Shown one piece after another: positions 8,093 to 15,971 of a stretch of DNA of 57,410 bases. The stretch comes from Salinispora cortesiana. Its GTDB lineage: Bacteria; Actinomycetota; Actinomycetes; Mycobacteriales; Micromonosporaceae. Under the pieces are notes generated by a model. It saw nothing but the letters and a program-made list of their open reading frames with translations, had not been told where the DNA came from and did not search any database. Within the stretch, counting starts at the first letter, position 1; every line of letters starts with the position of its first letter. The stretch spans positions 1 through 57,410 of the forward strand of contig NZ_AXVR01000032.1 in the NCBI RefSeq assembly GCF_000484695.1, in the 5' to 3' direction. The position numbers and the translations under genes are program-made.

Positions 8093-10255
8093 GTGGCCGT
8101 CGTCCTGGAGTCCGGAGGGCGTGACCGCAGCCAGGCCGGTGCCCAGGGGTATGCGGCCGAGTGGGCCCGCGCCGTACGCCGGCTCGGTTTCGTCCCGTTC
8201 AGCGCTGAGGAGACCCAGCGGCTGTTGCACCTGCACACCGTCCGGCTGGCCCAGGCGCTGCGCGCCGAGCCCTTCTCGTCCCAACCTGCGGCCCAGGTCG
8301 GCCAGGCACTGGCCGAGGCGCACCTGACCGAGCCGGGGGTGCTCGACTGGTCGGTCCGGGCGCTCGGTGACCGGTTCCTCGCCCGGGTGCTGCCCGACCT
8401 GGTCGGTACGGCGGAGGCGGCGACTCGGGTCGCGGCGTTGCAGGGCGCGATGGCAGCCGGATTCGCCGGCGCGTTGCGGGACCGTACCTTCACCCAGCAG
8501 GAGCGGATCGCGCGCTCGGCCTGGCAGGCGCGGGACGAGGTGGAGCAGGCGCTGCGGGACAGCGAGGCCCGGTTCCGCGCGGTCTTCTCCGGTGCCGCCA
8601 TCGGGATCGGGATCGGCTTGGTCGACGGCCAGATCATCGATGTCAATCAGGTCTTCGCCGACATGCTCGGCTACACGATCGAGGAGCTGCGGCGGCGCAA
8701 CGTGTCGTCGCTGTTTCACCCCGACGACGCGGCCGGGATCTGGGAGCTGTACCAGGAGGTCGTTGAGGGCAAGCGGGACTCCGTCCGGGTCGAGAAGCGG
8801 TACTACCGCAAGGACGGCACGGCCGTCTGGACCGACCTGGCGGTGTCGTTGGTCCGGTATGACGACGGCCGTCCCCGGTTCACCGTCGCGGTGGTCGAGG
8901 ACATCACCGAGCGCTACGAGCTCCAGCAGCGCCTTCGGTTTCAGGCACTGCACGACCCGCTCACCGGCCTGCCCAACCGGACCCTCTTCTTCGAGACCCT
9001 CGGGGTGGTCTTCGACAACGCCGGCGCCGGCCGCCCGGTCGGGGTCTGCTTCCTGGATCTGGACGGGTTCAAGGCGGTCAACGACAGCCTCGGTCACGAT
9101 CTGGGCGACCAGCTGCTGGTGGTGATCGCCGATCGGTTGTCGGACTGCGTCGCCGGGTTCGGGCATCTGGTGGCCCGGATGGGGGGCGACGAGTTCGTCA
9201 TCCTGGTCGACGACGGGGAGTCCCTCGACGACGTGGTGAGCGTCGCGGAGGCCGCACTCGCGGCCGTCGCCGCACCGATTCGGATCGGTGACCACCAGCT
9301 CATGGTCTCGGCGAGCGTCGGCATCGTCGAGTGCCCGGTGCACACGACCGACCCGTCGGAGCTGATGAAGGCGGCCGACACCACGCTGTACTGGGCCAAG
9401 GCCGAGGGGCGTGGCCGGTGGGCGGTCTGGGACCGGGAGCGCAGCGCACGTGAGATCGCCCGGTCCACGTTGGCCGCCGGGCTGCCGGCGGCCTTGGAGC
9501 GGGGTGAGTTCGTGCTGGACTACCAGCCGATCGTCTCCCTGCAGGACGGATCGATGCTGGCCGTGGAGGCGCTCGTCCGCTGGCAGCATCCCCAGCTGGG
9601 TTGGCTTGGCCCGGCCCGGTTCATCGGGCTGGCCGAGGAGACCGGGTTGATCGTCCAACTCGGGGAGTGGGTGCTGCGCCAGGCGTGCCGGGACGCCGAT
9701 ACCTGGCGACGTGAGGTTCCGGAGGCTCGCCTGGTCGTCAGCGTCAACCTCGCCGCGCGTCAGGTGGAACACCCCGACATCGTGGACATGGTGGCGGAGG
9801 CGTTGACCGACAGTGGGCTCCCCGCCGAGCTCCTGCAGCTGGAGCTGACCGAGAGCGCCGTGATGGGTACCGCGGGGGAGCCGCTGCGGGCGTTGCACCG
9901 GCTCGCCGAGCTGGGGGTGGGGCTGGCGATCGACGACTTCGGCACCGGCTACTCGAATCTGGCGTATCTGCGCCGGTTGCCGATCCGGACGCTGAAGTTG
10001 GCGGGCCCGTTCGTGGAGGGGCTGCGCGAGGACGGCACAGAGCGGGCGGTCGGCCATCGGGACGAGCAGATCGTGGACGCCCTGGTGCGGTTGGCGCGGG
10101 CGCTCGGGTTGTCGGTCACCGCCGAGGCGGTGGAGACCGGGGTGCAGGCCGAGCGGCTGCGGGCACTGCGGTGCGACACCGGGCAGGGCTACTGGTTCGG
10201 TGTGCCGGGGCCGGCGGGTGAGATCACGGCCCGGCTCCGGGGACAGCGCACCTGA
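8093..10255 (+). CDS. PAS-GGDEF-EAL cyclic di-GMP turnover protein
   Basis: Predicted cytoplasmic c-di-GMP enzyme (720 aa) with no transmembrane segment. An N-terminal helical region (1-155) of unknown type precedes a PAS domain (about 160-285, ending VVEDITERYELQ), a GGDEF domain and an EAL domain. The diguanylate cyclase signature is intact (MGGDEF, residues 363-368). The EAL signature is intact (Glu492, VEALVRW), as are NLAARQ, the TES motif and DDFGTG (Asp614-Asp615). One deviation: the usual LKIDRSFV reads LKLAGPFV, keeping the Lys but losing the Asp, and the end reads GQGYWFG. Both activities are therefore possible, with the phosphodiesterase less certain. The GTG start lies 5 bases after the methyltransferase stop. 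Confidence 0.9.
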   Translation: MAVVLESGGRDRSQAGAQGYAAEWARAVRRLGFVPFSAEETQRLLHLHTVRLAQALRAEPFSSQPAAQVGQALAEAHLTEPGVLDWSVRALGDRFLARVLPDLVGTAEAATRVAALQGAMAAGFAGALRDRTFTQQERIARSAWQARDEVEQALRDSEARFRAVFSGAAIGIGIGLVDGQIIDVNQVFADMLGYTIEELRRRNVSSLFHPDDAAGIWELYQEVVEGKRDSVRVEKRYYRKDGTAVWTDLAVSLVRYDDGRPRFTVAVVEDITERYELQQRLRFQALHDPLTGLPNRTLFFETLGVVFDNAGAGRPVGVCFLDLDGFKAVNDSLGHDLGDQLLVVIADRLSDCVAGFGHLVARMGGDEFVILVDDGESLDDVVSVAEAALAAVAAPIRIGDHQLMVSASVGIVECPVHTTDPSELMKAADTTLYWAKAEGRGRWAVWDRERSAREIARSTLAAGLPAALERGEFVLDYQPIVSLQDGSMLAVEALVRWQHPQLGWLGPARFIGLAEETGLIVQLGEWVLRQACRDADTWRREVPEARLVVSVNLAARQVEHPDIVDMVAEALTDSGLPAELLQLELTESAVMGTAGEPLRALHRLAELGVGLAIDDFGTGYSNLAYLRRLPIRTLKLAGPFVEGLREDGTERAVGHRDEQIVDALVRLARALGLSVTAEAVETGVQAERLRALRCDTGQGYWFGVPGPAGEITARLRGQRT

Positions 10256-10595
10256 GGGCATTTCCCCGCCCAACCGAGCGTTCGCCGCCGTGGATCGGAG
10301 GTGCGCCCTGGATCGGAGGTGCGCCGTGGGCGGGGAGCGGCGCTGTGGGGCAGGGAGCGGCGGCGCGGAACCCGTCGGGTACGGCGGTCACCGTACGTGA
10401 GAGAGAGGTCGGGTCCCGGCCACCGCTCCGCCGGGCGTTGCCGAGCGCCCGGCGCTGGCCCGTCCGGATCGGGCCTGGTCACCGCAGTCAGGATGCGGCC
10501 GGGGCCGGCAGTGAGGCAAATCATTTCGGGCGGCGCACGCTCGGCCGTGGCGGCCGGGGCACGATGGGCGCCCCGCGGTGTCGAGGTCGCAGCGT
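10256..10595. other. Gene-free stretch with a tandem 18-base repeat
   Basis: No gene supported. The sequence tggatcggaggtgcgcc is present at 10291-10307 and 10309-10325 as two adjacent copies. The remainder shows no clear hairpin or coding signal until the -10 box of the next gene. Confidence 0.5.
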
Positions 10596-10607
10596 TAGGC
10601 TTGCGCC
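10596..10607 (+). promoter_or_regulatory. Leaderless-type promoter of map
   Basis: The -10 box TAGGCT (10596-10601) is exactly 6 bases before the ATG at 10608, so transcription should begin at or next to the start codon. No ribosome-binding site precedes the ATG. The -35 element is not recognisable. Confidence 0.55.
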
Positions 10608-11465
10608 ATGACCGTCCGTGCACCGTTGACCCCCGGCACGCTCTCTCCCTGGCGACAGGTGCCCGCCCACATTCCCCGACCCGAGTACGTGGGCAAGAAA
10701 GAGCCCAAACAATGGCGTGGCTCACACGTGCAGACTCCGGAGACCATCGAGCGGATGCGGGCCGCCGGGCGGTTGGCGGCGCAGGCCATTGCGCTCGCGG
10801 GCGAGCACTGCAAGCCGGGGGTCTCCACCGACGAGATCGACAAGGTGGTGCACGAGTTCCTCTGTGACCACGGCGCCTACCCGTCAACGCTGGGCTATCG
10901 GGGGTTCCCCAAGTCCTGCTGCACCAGCCTGAACGAGGTGATCTGCCACGGCATCCCCGACTCGACGGTGCTTCAGGACGGTGACATCATCAACGTCGAT
11001 GTCACCGCCTTCCTCGACGGGGTGCACGGCGACACCGATGCCACCTTCTGCGTGGGGGAGGTGAGCGAGGAGGTCCGGTTGCTGGTCGAGCGGACCCACA
11101 AGGCGACGATGCGGGGCATTCGGGCGGTCGCCCCCGGTCGGCAGATCAACGTGATCGGTCGGGTGATCGAGTCGTACGCGAAGCGCTTCGGCTACGGCGT
11201 GGTGCGTGACTTCACCGGGCACGGCATCGGCGCGGCGTTCCACAGCGGGCTCTATGTGCCGCACTACGACAGCCCCCGGCCCACCGACGTGATGGAGCCG
11301 GGCATGACCTTCACCATCGAGCCGATGATCACCCTCGGCACCCACCAGTACGACATGTGGGATGACGGCTGGACCGTGGTGACCAAGGACCGAAAGTGGA
11401 CCGCCCAGTTCGAGCACACGATTCTCGTGACCGACGACGGATACGAGATCCTCACCCTGCCGTGA
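10608..11465 (+). CDS. map: Methionine aminopeptidase, type I with N-terminal extension
   Basis: Cytoplasmic metalloprotease (285 aa) removing the initiator Met from nascent proteins. The five metal ligands are present: Asp in NVDVT, Asp in GDTDATF, His in FTGHGIG, Glu in IEPM and Glu in QFEHT, plus the His of VICHGIP. The roughly 40-residue N-terminal extension with the Pro-rich stretch [15 protein letters not shown] resembles the mycobacterial MapB form, which uses such an extension for ribosome association. It overlaps the VIT transporter by 4 bases, implying translational coupling. Confidence 0.95.
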   Translation: MTVRAPLTPGTLSPWRQVPAHIPRPEYVGKKEPKQWRGSHVQTPETIERMRAAGRLAAQAIALAGEHCKPGVSTDEIDKVVHEFLCDHGAYPSTLGYRGFPKSCCTSLNEVICHGIPDSTVLQDGDIINVDVTAFLDGVHGDTDATFCVGEVSEEVRLLVERTHKATMRGIRAVAPGRQINVIGRVIESYAKRFGYGVVRDFTGHGIGAAFHSGLYVPHYDSPRPTDVMEPGMTFTIEPMITLGTHQYDMWDDGWTVVTKDRKWTAQFEHTILVTDDGYEILTLP

Positions 11466-12175
11466 CCGAGACCCCGGCGGCGCTGCGGGAGGCGCACCAC
11501 GCGGACGTCTCCGGCGGCTGGCTGCGCCCCGCGGTCTTCGGAGCGATGGACGGACTGGTCACCAACATCGCCCTGATCGCGGGGGTGGGGGGTGGCGGGG
11601 TGTCGGCGCGTGCCGTGCTCCTCACCGGCACCGCCGGCCTGGTTGCCGGGGCCATCTCCATGGGGCTGGGGGAATACACCAGCGTCCGGTCGGCCAACGA
11701 ACAGGTCGCCGCGGAGGTGGCCAAGGAGCGGCGGGAGCTGGAACGGCATCCCGAGGTCGAGGCGCGTGAACTGGCGGACACCTGGGTGGCCCGCGGCCTG
11801 CCCCGGGAGCTTGCGACGCAGGTCGCGGAGGTGGTGCGGCGCAACCCCGAGGAGGCGCTGCGGGTACACGTCCGGGAGGAGTTGGGCGTCGACCCGGACG
11901 ACCAGCCGAGCCCGTGGACGGCGGCGATCTCGTCCTTCGTCTGCTTCTCCGTCGGCGCCCTGATGCCCCTGCTGCCCTACCTGCTCGGCAGCACCAGTCT
12001 CTGGCTGGCGCTCGGTGTCGGCGGCCTCGGCCTCTTCCTGGCCGGCGCGATCGTCGCCCGGTTCACCAGCCGGCGCTGGTGGGCGGCGGGCCTGCGTCAG
12101 CTGCTGCTGGGTGGCCTCGCCGCCGCCGCGACCTACGGCATCGGCACCATGATCGGTATTCAGGGTGGGCTGTAG
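11462..12175 (+). CDS. VIT1/CCC1-family iron/manganese transporter
   Basis: Membrane protein of 237 aa, with transmembrane helices at both ends and a charged central helical segment (about residues 75-140, rich in Glu/Arg), the typical VIT layout. The N-terminal helix carries GAMDGLVTN, matching the family G-x-x-D-G-x-x-x motif, and [11 protein letters not shown] follows helix 2. Members move Fe2+ or Mn2+ out of the cytosol. The GTG at 11462 overlaps the map stop (GTGA). Coupling with Map, a metalloenzyme that can use Fe or Mn, is suggestive but unproven. Confidence 0.85.
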   Translation: MTETPAALREAHHADVSGGWLRPAVFGAMDGLVTNIALIAGVGGGGVSARAVLLTGTAGLVAGAISMGLGEYTSVRSANEQVAAEVAKERRELERHPEVEARELADTWVARGLPRELATQVAEVVRRNPEEALRVHVREELGVDPDDQPSPWTAAISSFVCFSVGALMPLLPYLLGSTSLWLALGVGGLGLFLAGAIVARFTSRRWWAAGLRQLLLGGLAAAATYGIGTMIGIQGGL

Positions 12176-12187
12176 GAGGAGTTCCGG

Positions 12188-12667
12188 CTACCCGGCGACG
12201 GGTGCCAGCCGGAAGATGTGGATTTTGCGGTCGCCGGCCCGCTGCACGTAGGTCTGGTAGGCCGGCCACTCGGTCACCAGCAACTGCCAGAGTCGGTCCC
12301 GTTCGGCGTCCTCGGGCGTGTCGGCGCGGACCGGAAACCGGCGCCCCTTGATGTCCACCTCGGCGTGGGGGGCGGCGAGCAGGTTCAACGCCCAGGCGGG
12401 CTGGTGGTTCTGTCCCCAGTTCGACCCGACCACCACGTAGCCGTCCCCGTCCGGCACGTACAGCAGGGGGTTGCTGCGGGGTTTGCCGGAGCGACGGCCG
12501 GTCGTGGTGATGACCAGCGACGGGAGCAGCCCGAGGGCGACTATCCGCCCGCGGCTGAGCCGCCCGACCGCGCGGTCAACCGGGACGAGGAGCCGGGCGG
12601 CGGTGCTGAACCAGCGGTGGTGCCCGACGCGGCGGGTGAGGGAACCCAGAATGGACATGGAGAGCAT
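12188..12667 (-). CDS. Deazaflavin (F420)-dependent nitroreductase-family protein
   Basis: Split beta-barrel protein (159 aa) of the Ddn/FDOR-A family, which bind coenzyme F420. The family core is visible: LVITTTGRRSGKPRSNPLLYV, then GYVVVGSNWGQNHQPAWALNLLAAPHAEVDIKGRR, with the conserved WALNL segment. Members reduce nitroaromatics, quinones or other activated compounds; the substrate here is unknown. A start at the internal ATG 12658 (MSILGS) is equally possible. A 7-base inverted repeat (cagaatg 12647-12653 / cattctg 12665-12671) spans both starts. Faces the VIT gene convergently with only 12 bases between. Confidence 0.85.
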   Translation of the reverse strand: MLSMSILGSLTRRVGHHRWFSTAARLLVPVDRAVGRLSRGRIVALGLLPSLVITTTGRRSGKPRSNPLLYVPDGDGYVVVGSNWGQNHQPAWALNLLAAPHAEVDIKGRRFPVRADTPEDAERDRLWQLLVTEWPAYQTYVQRAGDRKIHIFRLAPVAG

Positions 12668-12720
12668 TCTGCCGCGACCTGCGGCCCGCGTCGATGCTCC
12701 GGCCCCGGTCGCCGAACGGG

Positions 12721-13164
12721 TCAGGCGGTCCGTCCGGGGAAGGGCGTGGTCAGCGGGGTGATCCCCGCGGTTGCCCGCCAGCGGGTGGCCCGCACCGCAC
12801 AGTCAACCAGCGCCGCGAGTGCACGTTCCCGCTCGGCGCCGCTGGTGGCGGCCACCGCCGCCTGCCAGAATCCCGCCGTACGTTCCTCGACGTCAACGGC
12901 GAGCCGGAGGGCGCTTTGCTCGTCGGTGACGGGGAACGGCAGGGCGTAGCCGGCCTGGTCAGCCGGGAGGCTGTCGCCAGTGTCGGTGAGGTGCAGCACT
13001 AGGTCGTCGCGACGGCGCCGATGCGTCGCCTCGGCGTCGCGGGCCGCCTCCTGGGCGGGACCGGTCAGGCGTACCCCGATCGGGCCGTAGGCCCAGATGG
13101 CGGCGTACTCGGCGGTCAGGGCTGCGGCGTGGGCGGAGCTCGCGCCCGGGGCGGGGGTGTTCAC
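12721..13164 (-). CDS. DUF4439-type ferritin-like protein
   Basis: All-helical protein (147 aa) resembling DUF4439 ferritin-like proteins of actinobacteria. Helix 1 carries Glu in ALTAEYAAIWAYG, helix 2 EATHRRRRD gives an ExxH pair, and helix 3 has VDVEERTAGFWQAA. The expected fourth-helix ExxH is not seen (it reads DCAVRATRW), so metal binding is uncertain. No signal peptide. The GTG start overlaps the stop of the upstream lipoprotein gene by 4 bases, so the two are translationally coupled and probably form one complex or pathway. Confidence 0.7.
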   Translation of the reverse strand: MNTPAPGASSAHAAALTAEYAAIWAYGPIGVRLTGPAQEAARDAEATHRRRRDDLVLHLTDTGDSLPADQAGYALPFPVTDEQSALRLAVDVEERTAGFWQAAVAATSGAERERALAALVDCAVRATRWRATAGITPLTTPFPGRTA

Positions 13165-13616
13165 TGCAGCGCCTCCAGGTGGCTGGCGCGGGCGGCGGCG
13201 ATGCTGGCGAGCAGCGCGGCCCGTTCGGCCGGTGCGGCCAGGCAGGCCCGGGTGGCCGACTCGCCGGCCGTCCGCTCGTGTTCGCGTAGCCCGGTGAGGG
13301 TCGCTTCAGGGTCGGCGGGGGTGCTGGCGGTCGGGGTGGCCGACGGTAGGGCCACCTTGGTGATCCGGGCCAGCTCCGCCGCGTGCGCCGCGTGCGCTTC
13401 GGTGATCGGCGTCAGTCGGCCGGCCAGCGCGGGGTGCGTCGTGGCGGCGTCCCGGTAGGCCGCGGCGAGCGCGAGCGCTTCGCCCACCATGGGGGCGAGC
13501 GGGTCGGGTGGGGGCGGTTCCTCGTTGAACGGGTCACAGCCGGTGAGCGACGGTACGGCGGCGCCGAGGGTCAGGAGGGCGCCTACTCGTAGCGCTTTTC
13601 GTCGGGAATGTCTCAT
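13161..13616 (-). CDS. Predicted lipoprotein with ferritin-like helices
   Basis: Exported protein of 151 aa. The N-terminus MRHSRRKALRVGALLTLGAAV combines a basic, twin-Arg-like region with a hydrophobic stretch and a lipobox, LTGC, so it should be lipid-anchored outside the membrane. The mature part is helical and Ala-rich with His/Glu pairs (EAHAAHAAEL, REHERTAGES, ARASHLEAL), suggesting a distant ferritin-like bundle. I chose the ATG at 13616 because it directly precedes the signal peptide and has GGAAG-type ribosome-binding bases upstream. Function unknown. Followed by its coupled partner. Confidence 0.7.
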   Translation of the reverse strand: MRHSRRKALRVGALLTLGAAVPSLTGCDPFNEEPPPPDPLAPMVGEALALAAAYRDAATTHPALAGRLTPITEAHAAHAAELARITKVALPSATPTASTPADPEATLTGLREHERTAGESATRACLAAPAERAALLASIAAARASHLEALQ

Positions 13617-13756
13617 TCTTCCGTCCGGAAGTGGATCCCGCTGTGTCGTTTTGCCCATCACCGCCCAAGTCAACACCATGTTGGCTATCCCCGCGCGTGC
13701 CGGAGTCGGTGCGCCGGCCCATCCGACTGGCGGACGGCGCGTTACGCTCTGCGCAA

Positions 13757-13780
13757 CCACCGGCGCGTCCGCCCCGGTGG
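13757..13780 (+). promoter_or_regulatory. Inverted repeat upstream of rimP
   Basis: Perfect 7-base arms ccaccgg (13757-13763) and ccggtgg (13774-13780) enclose a 10-base loop, 54 bases before the rimP start and inside the divergent promoter region. It could be an operator or a leader hairpin. Confidence 0.4.
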
Positions 13781-13833
13781 CGTGTAGCTATGGCGACCGA
13801 CCGGGCGCCGCCAACAGCAGATAGGGGCGCTAG

Positions 13834-14490
13834 ATGAGCCAGCGTGGCCGGGCCACCAGGCCCACCGGGCCGACGGGGCGACCGCGGCGTACGGGTGGCC
13901 AACGCAGCGCCGGTCGGGTCAGCCGTGGTGGTGATCTCGCCAGCCGGCGGGCCCGGTTGCACGAGGTCGTCGAACCAGTCGTCGGCGAGGCCGGATACGA
14001 CCTGGAGGAGCTGTCAATCTCCCGGGCCGGCCGGCGCCATGTGGTGCAGGTGATTGTCGACGCCGACGGCGGAATCGACCTGGACGCCGTCGCCGAGGTC
14101 TCCCGGGCTGTCTCCGCCGCCCTGGACGCGGCCGAGGAGGCGCGCGGGGACCTCGTTGCCGGGGAGTACCAGCTCGAGGTCAGCTCGCCGGGCGTGTCCC
14201 GCCCGCTCACCCTCCCCCGGCACTGGCGGCGCAACACCGGCCGTCTGGTTCGGGTCATGGTGCGGGCAGACACTGGTGACCGCCAGGTCACCGGCCGGGT
14301 GGTCGAGGCGGACGACGAGCAGGTGGTGTTGGAGACCGACGCCGGTCGGGCGGGGTGGCGCTACGCCGAGTTGGGCCCAGGTCGGGTGCAGGTCGAGTTC
14401 ACTCGCCCGGGCGAGGCGGATGGCGCTGACGGTGCCGACGAGGCCGGCGATTTCGACGACGATGATGATGTGGAGGGCGAGGAGAGGTGA
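13834..14490 (+). CDS. rimP: Ribosome maturation factor RimP
   Basis: 30S assembly factor (218 aa). The conserved N-terminal domain (about 40-125) contains [23 protein letters not shown] and the family signature [11 protein letters not shown]; the C-terminal SH3-like domain follows. The first 35 residues are a basic, Gly/Arg/Pro-rich tail and the last 25 are highly acidic ([12 protein letters not shown]), extensions common in actinomycetes. The ATG is preceded by AGGGG at 6-base spacing. The stop overlaps the nusA GTG by 4 bases, the usual first step of the nusA operon. Confidence 0.93.
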   Translation: MSQRGRATRPTGPTGRPRRTGGQRSAGRVSRGGDLASRRARLHEVVEPVVGEAGYDLEELSISRAGRRHVVQVIVDADGGIDLDAVAEVSRAVSAALDAAEEARGDLVAGEYQLEVSSPGVSRPLTLPRHWRRNTGRLVRVMVRADTGDRQVTGRVVEADDEQVVLETDAGRAGWRYAELGPGRVQVEFTRPGEADGADGADEAGDFDDDDDVEGEER

Positions 14491-15530
14491 ACATCGACCT
14501 CGCGGCGCTGCGCGCATTGGAGCGTGAGCGGGAAATCCCGTTCGACACGATCCTCGCGGCGATTGAGACCGCGCTGCTGACGGCTTACCGGCACACCGAG
14601 GGTGCGCAGCCGCACGCACGGGTGGAGATCGACCGTAAGACGGGTGCGGCCTTGGTCTTCGCCCAGGAGGTGGAGCCCGACGGCGGTGTGGTGCGGGAGT
14701 GGGACGACACCCCGCACGACTTCGGTCGGATCGCCGCGATGACCGCCAAGCAGGTGATTCTTCAGCGGCTGCGGGAGGCCACCGACGAGGTGCACTTCGG
14801 CGAGTACGTGGGTCGTGATGGTGACCTGGTGACCGGGGTGGTCCAGGCACACGAGGCGCGTGCCGAGAAGGGCATCGTCAGTGTGGACCTGGGCAAGTTG
14901 GAGGGGGTGCTGCCCCAGTCCGAGCAGGTCCCCGGTGAGCAGTACGCACACGGCGAGCGGGTGCGCTGCGTCGTGGTGCACGTGGCCAAGGGTGTACGCG
15001 GTCCGCAGGTGACCCTGTCCCGCTCGCACCCGGCGTTGGTGAAGAAGCTCTTCGCCCTCGAGGTGCCGGAGATCGCCGACGGCACGGTGGAGATCACCGC
15101 GATCGCCCGTGAGGCGGGTCACCGTACGAAGATCGCTGTCCGTTCCATCGCGGCGGGGGTGAACGCCAAGGGCGCCTGCATCGGGCCGATGGGGCAGCGG
15201 GTGCGGGCGGTCATGGGTGAGTTGCACGGGGAAAAAATCGACATTATTGACTGGTCCGAGGATCCGGCGGCCTTCGTCGGTAACGCACTCTCACCAGCCA
15301 AGGCCCTCCGGGTGGAGGTGGTTGATCTGGCCTCCCGTACCGCCCGGGTGACTGTGCCAGATTTCCAACTTTCACTGGCTATTGGGCGAGAAGGGCAGAA
15401 TGCCCGGCTTGCCGCTCGATTGACCGGTTGGCGGATTGATATTCGCTCCGACGCCGAGCCGGCTCGCCCGGCGGGCGACGCCGCCGCCGATCACGTCCCG
15501 GAGCCGGGCCGCGCGATCTCCGGAGGCTAG
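14487..15530 (+). CDS. nusA: Transcription termination/antitermination factor NusA
   Basis: RNA polymerase-binding elongation factor (347 aa) acting in pausing, termination and rRNA antitermination. The N-terminal RNAP-binding domain (1-125), S1 domain (about 130-200) and two KH domains (about 205-345) are visible. KH landmarks are [23 protein letters not shown] and [25 protein letters not shown]. It lacks the acidic C-terminal repeats of E. coli NusA, as expected for actinobacteria. GTG start, overlapping the rimP stop. Confidence 0.96.
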   Translation: MNIDLAALRALEREREIPFDTILAAIETALLTAYRHTEGAQPHARVEIDRKTGAALVFAQEVEPDGGVVREWDDTPHDFGRIAAMTAKQVILQRLREATDEVHFGEYVGRDGDLVTGVVQAHEARAEKGIVSVDLGKLEGVLPQSEQVPGEQYAHGERVRCVVVHVAKGVRGPQVTLSRSHPALVKKLFALEVPEIADGTVEITAIAREAGHRTKIAVRSIAAGVNAKGACIGPMGQRVRAVMGELHGEKIDIIDWSEDPAAFVGNALSPAKALRVEVVDLASRTARVTVPDFQLSLAIGREGQNARLAARLTGWRIDIRSDAEPARPAGDAAADHVPEPGRAISGG

Positions 15531-15533
15531 GGG

Positions 15534-15545
15534 TAGACTTTCCCA
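15534..15545 (+). promoter_or_regulatory. Leaderless-type promoter before ylxR
   Basis: TAGACT (15534-15539) stands 6 bases before the ylxR GTG at 15546, within the 15-base nusA-ylxR gap. It could give ylxR-infB their own transcript besides read-through from nusA. Confidence 0.45.
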
Positions 15546-15878
15546 GTGGTAGGACGCGCGCTGCCGGAGCGCACCTGTGTGGGTTGCCGGTCTCGAGCGT
15601 CAACCAAGGAACTGCTGCGGGTTGTCGCGGTGGGTGATGGGGCTGGTCACAGCCTTCGTCCCGACCCGGCCCGCAGGTTGCCGGGTCGGGGGGCGCACGT
15701 GCACCCAGATCCGGCCTGCTTCGCGCAGGCGGTGCGGCGTCGTGCTTTCGGGCGGGCGCTGCGCCTCACCGGGGTCCCCGACTATGGTGAGCTTGCGAAG
15801 CATATCGATGCGCCAACCACGACGTCCGGCCAACCCGACCGGACGCGGGTCGCTAGCAAGGTAGGACGACCGACATGA
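15546..15878 (+). CDS. ylxR: YlxR (DUF448) RNA-binding protein
   Basis: Small basic nucleic-acid-binding protein (110 aa), almost always encoded between nusA and infB. The family motif PERTCVGCRSRASTKELLRVV is at the N-terminus, and GRGAHVHPDPACFAQAVRRRAFGRAL follows. The Bacillus homologue (RnpM) has been reported to modulate RNase P; the role in actinobacteria is not established. GTG start with no good ribosome-binding site. The C-terminal 20 residues are variable. Confidence 0.92.
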   Translation: MVGRALPERTCVGCRSRASTKELLRVVAVGDGAGHSLRPDPARRLPGRGAHVHPDPACFAQAVRRRAFGRALRLTGVPDYGELAKHIDAPTTTSGQPDRTRVASKVGRPT

Positions 15879-15924
15879 GCACACGATGAAGTCGCAGAAA
15901 TGACCAGGCTTCAAGTGCACGAGT

Positions 15925-15956
15925 GAGGTCGCTGCGGGTGCTGCCCGCACGACCTC
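15925..15956 (+). promoter_or_regulatory. Strong hairpin directly upstream of the infB ribosome-binding site
   Basis: Outer arms gaggtcg (15925-15931) and cgacctc (15950-15956) plus inner arms tgcggg (15933-15938) and cccgca (15944-15949) make a 13-bp stem with one bulged C and a 5-base loop. It ends 5 bases before the infB GAGGAG site at 15962-15967. It may be an attenuator, an RNA-processing site, or a structure affecting IF2 translation. Confidence 0.6.
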
Positions 15957-15971
15957 GGAATGAGGAGTGCA

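Noticed and set aside
7574..10273. Long minus-strand open frame opposite the methyltransferase and GGDEF-EAL gene
   Set aside because: Codon-position mirror of the plus-strand genes; no recognisable domain and no ribosome-binding site.
15960..15971. ATG at 15960 as the infB start
   Set aside because: It would place the GAGGAG ribosome-binding site inside the gene; GTG 15972 gives the family N-terminus [10 protein letters not shown].
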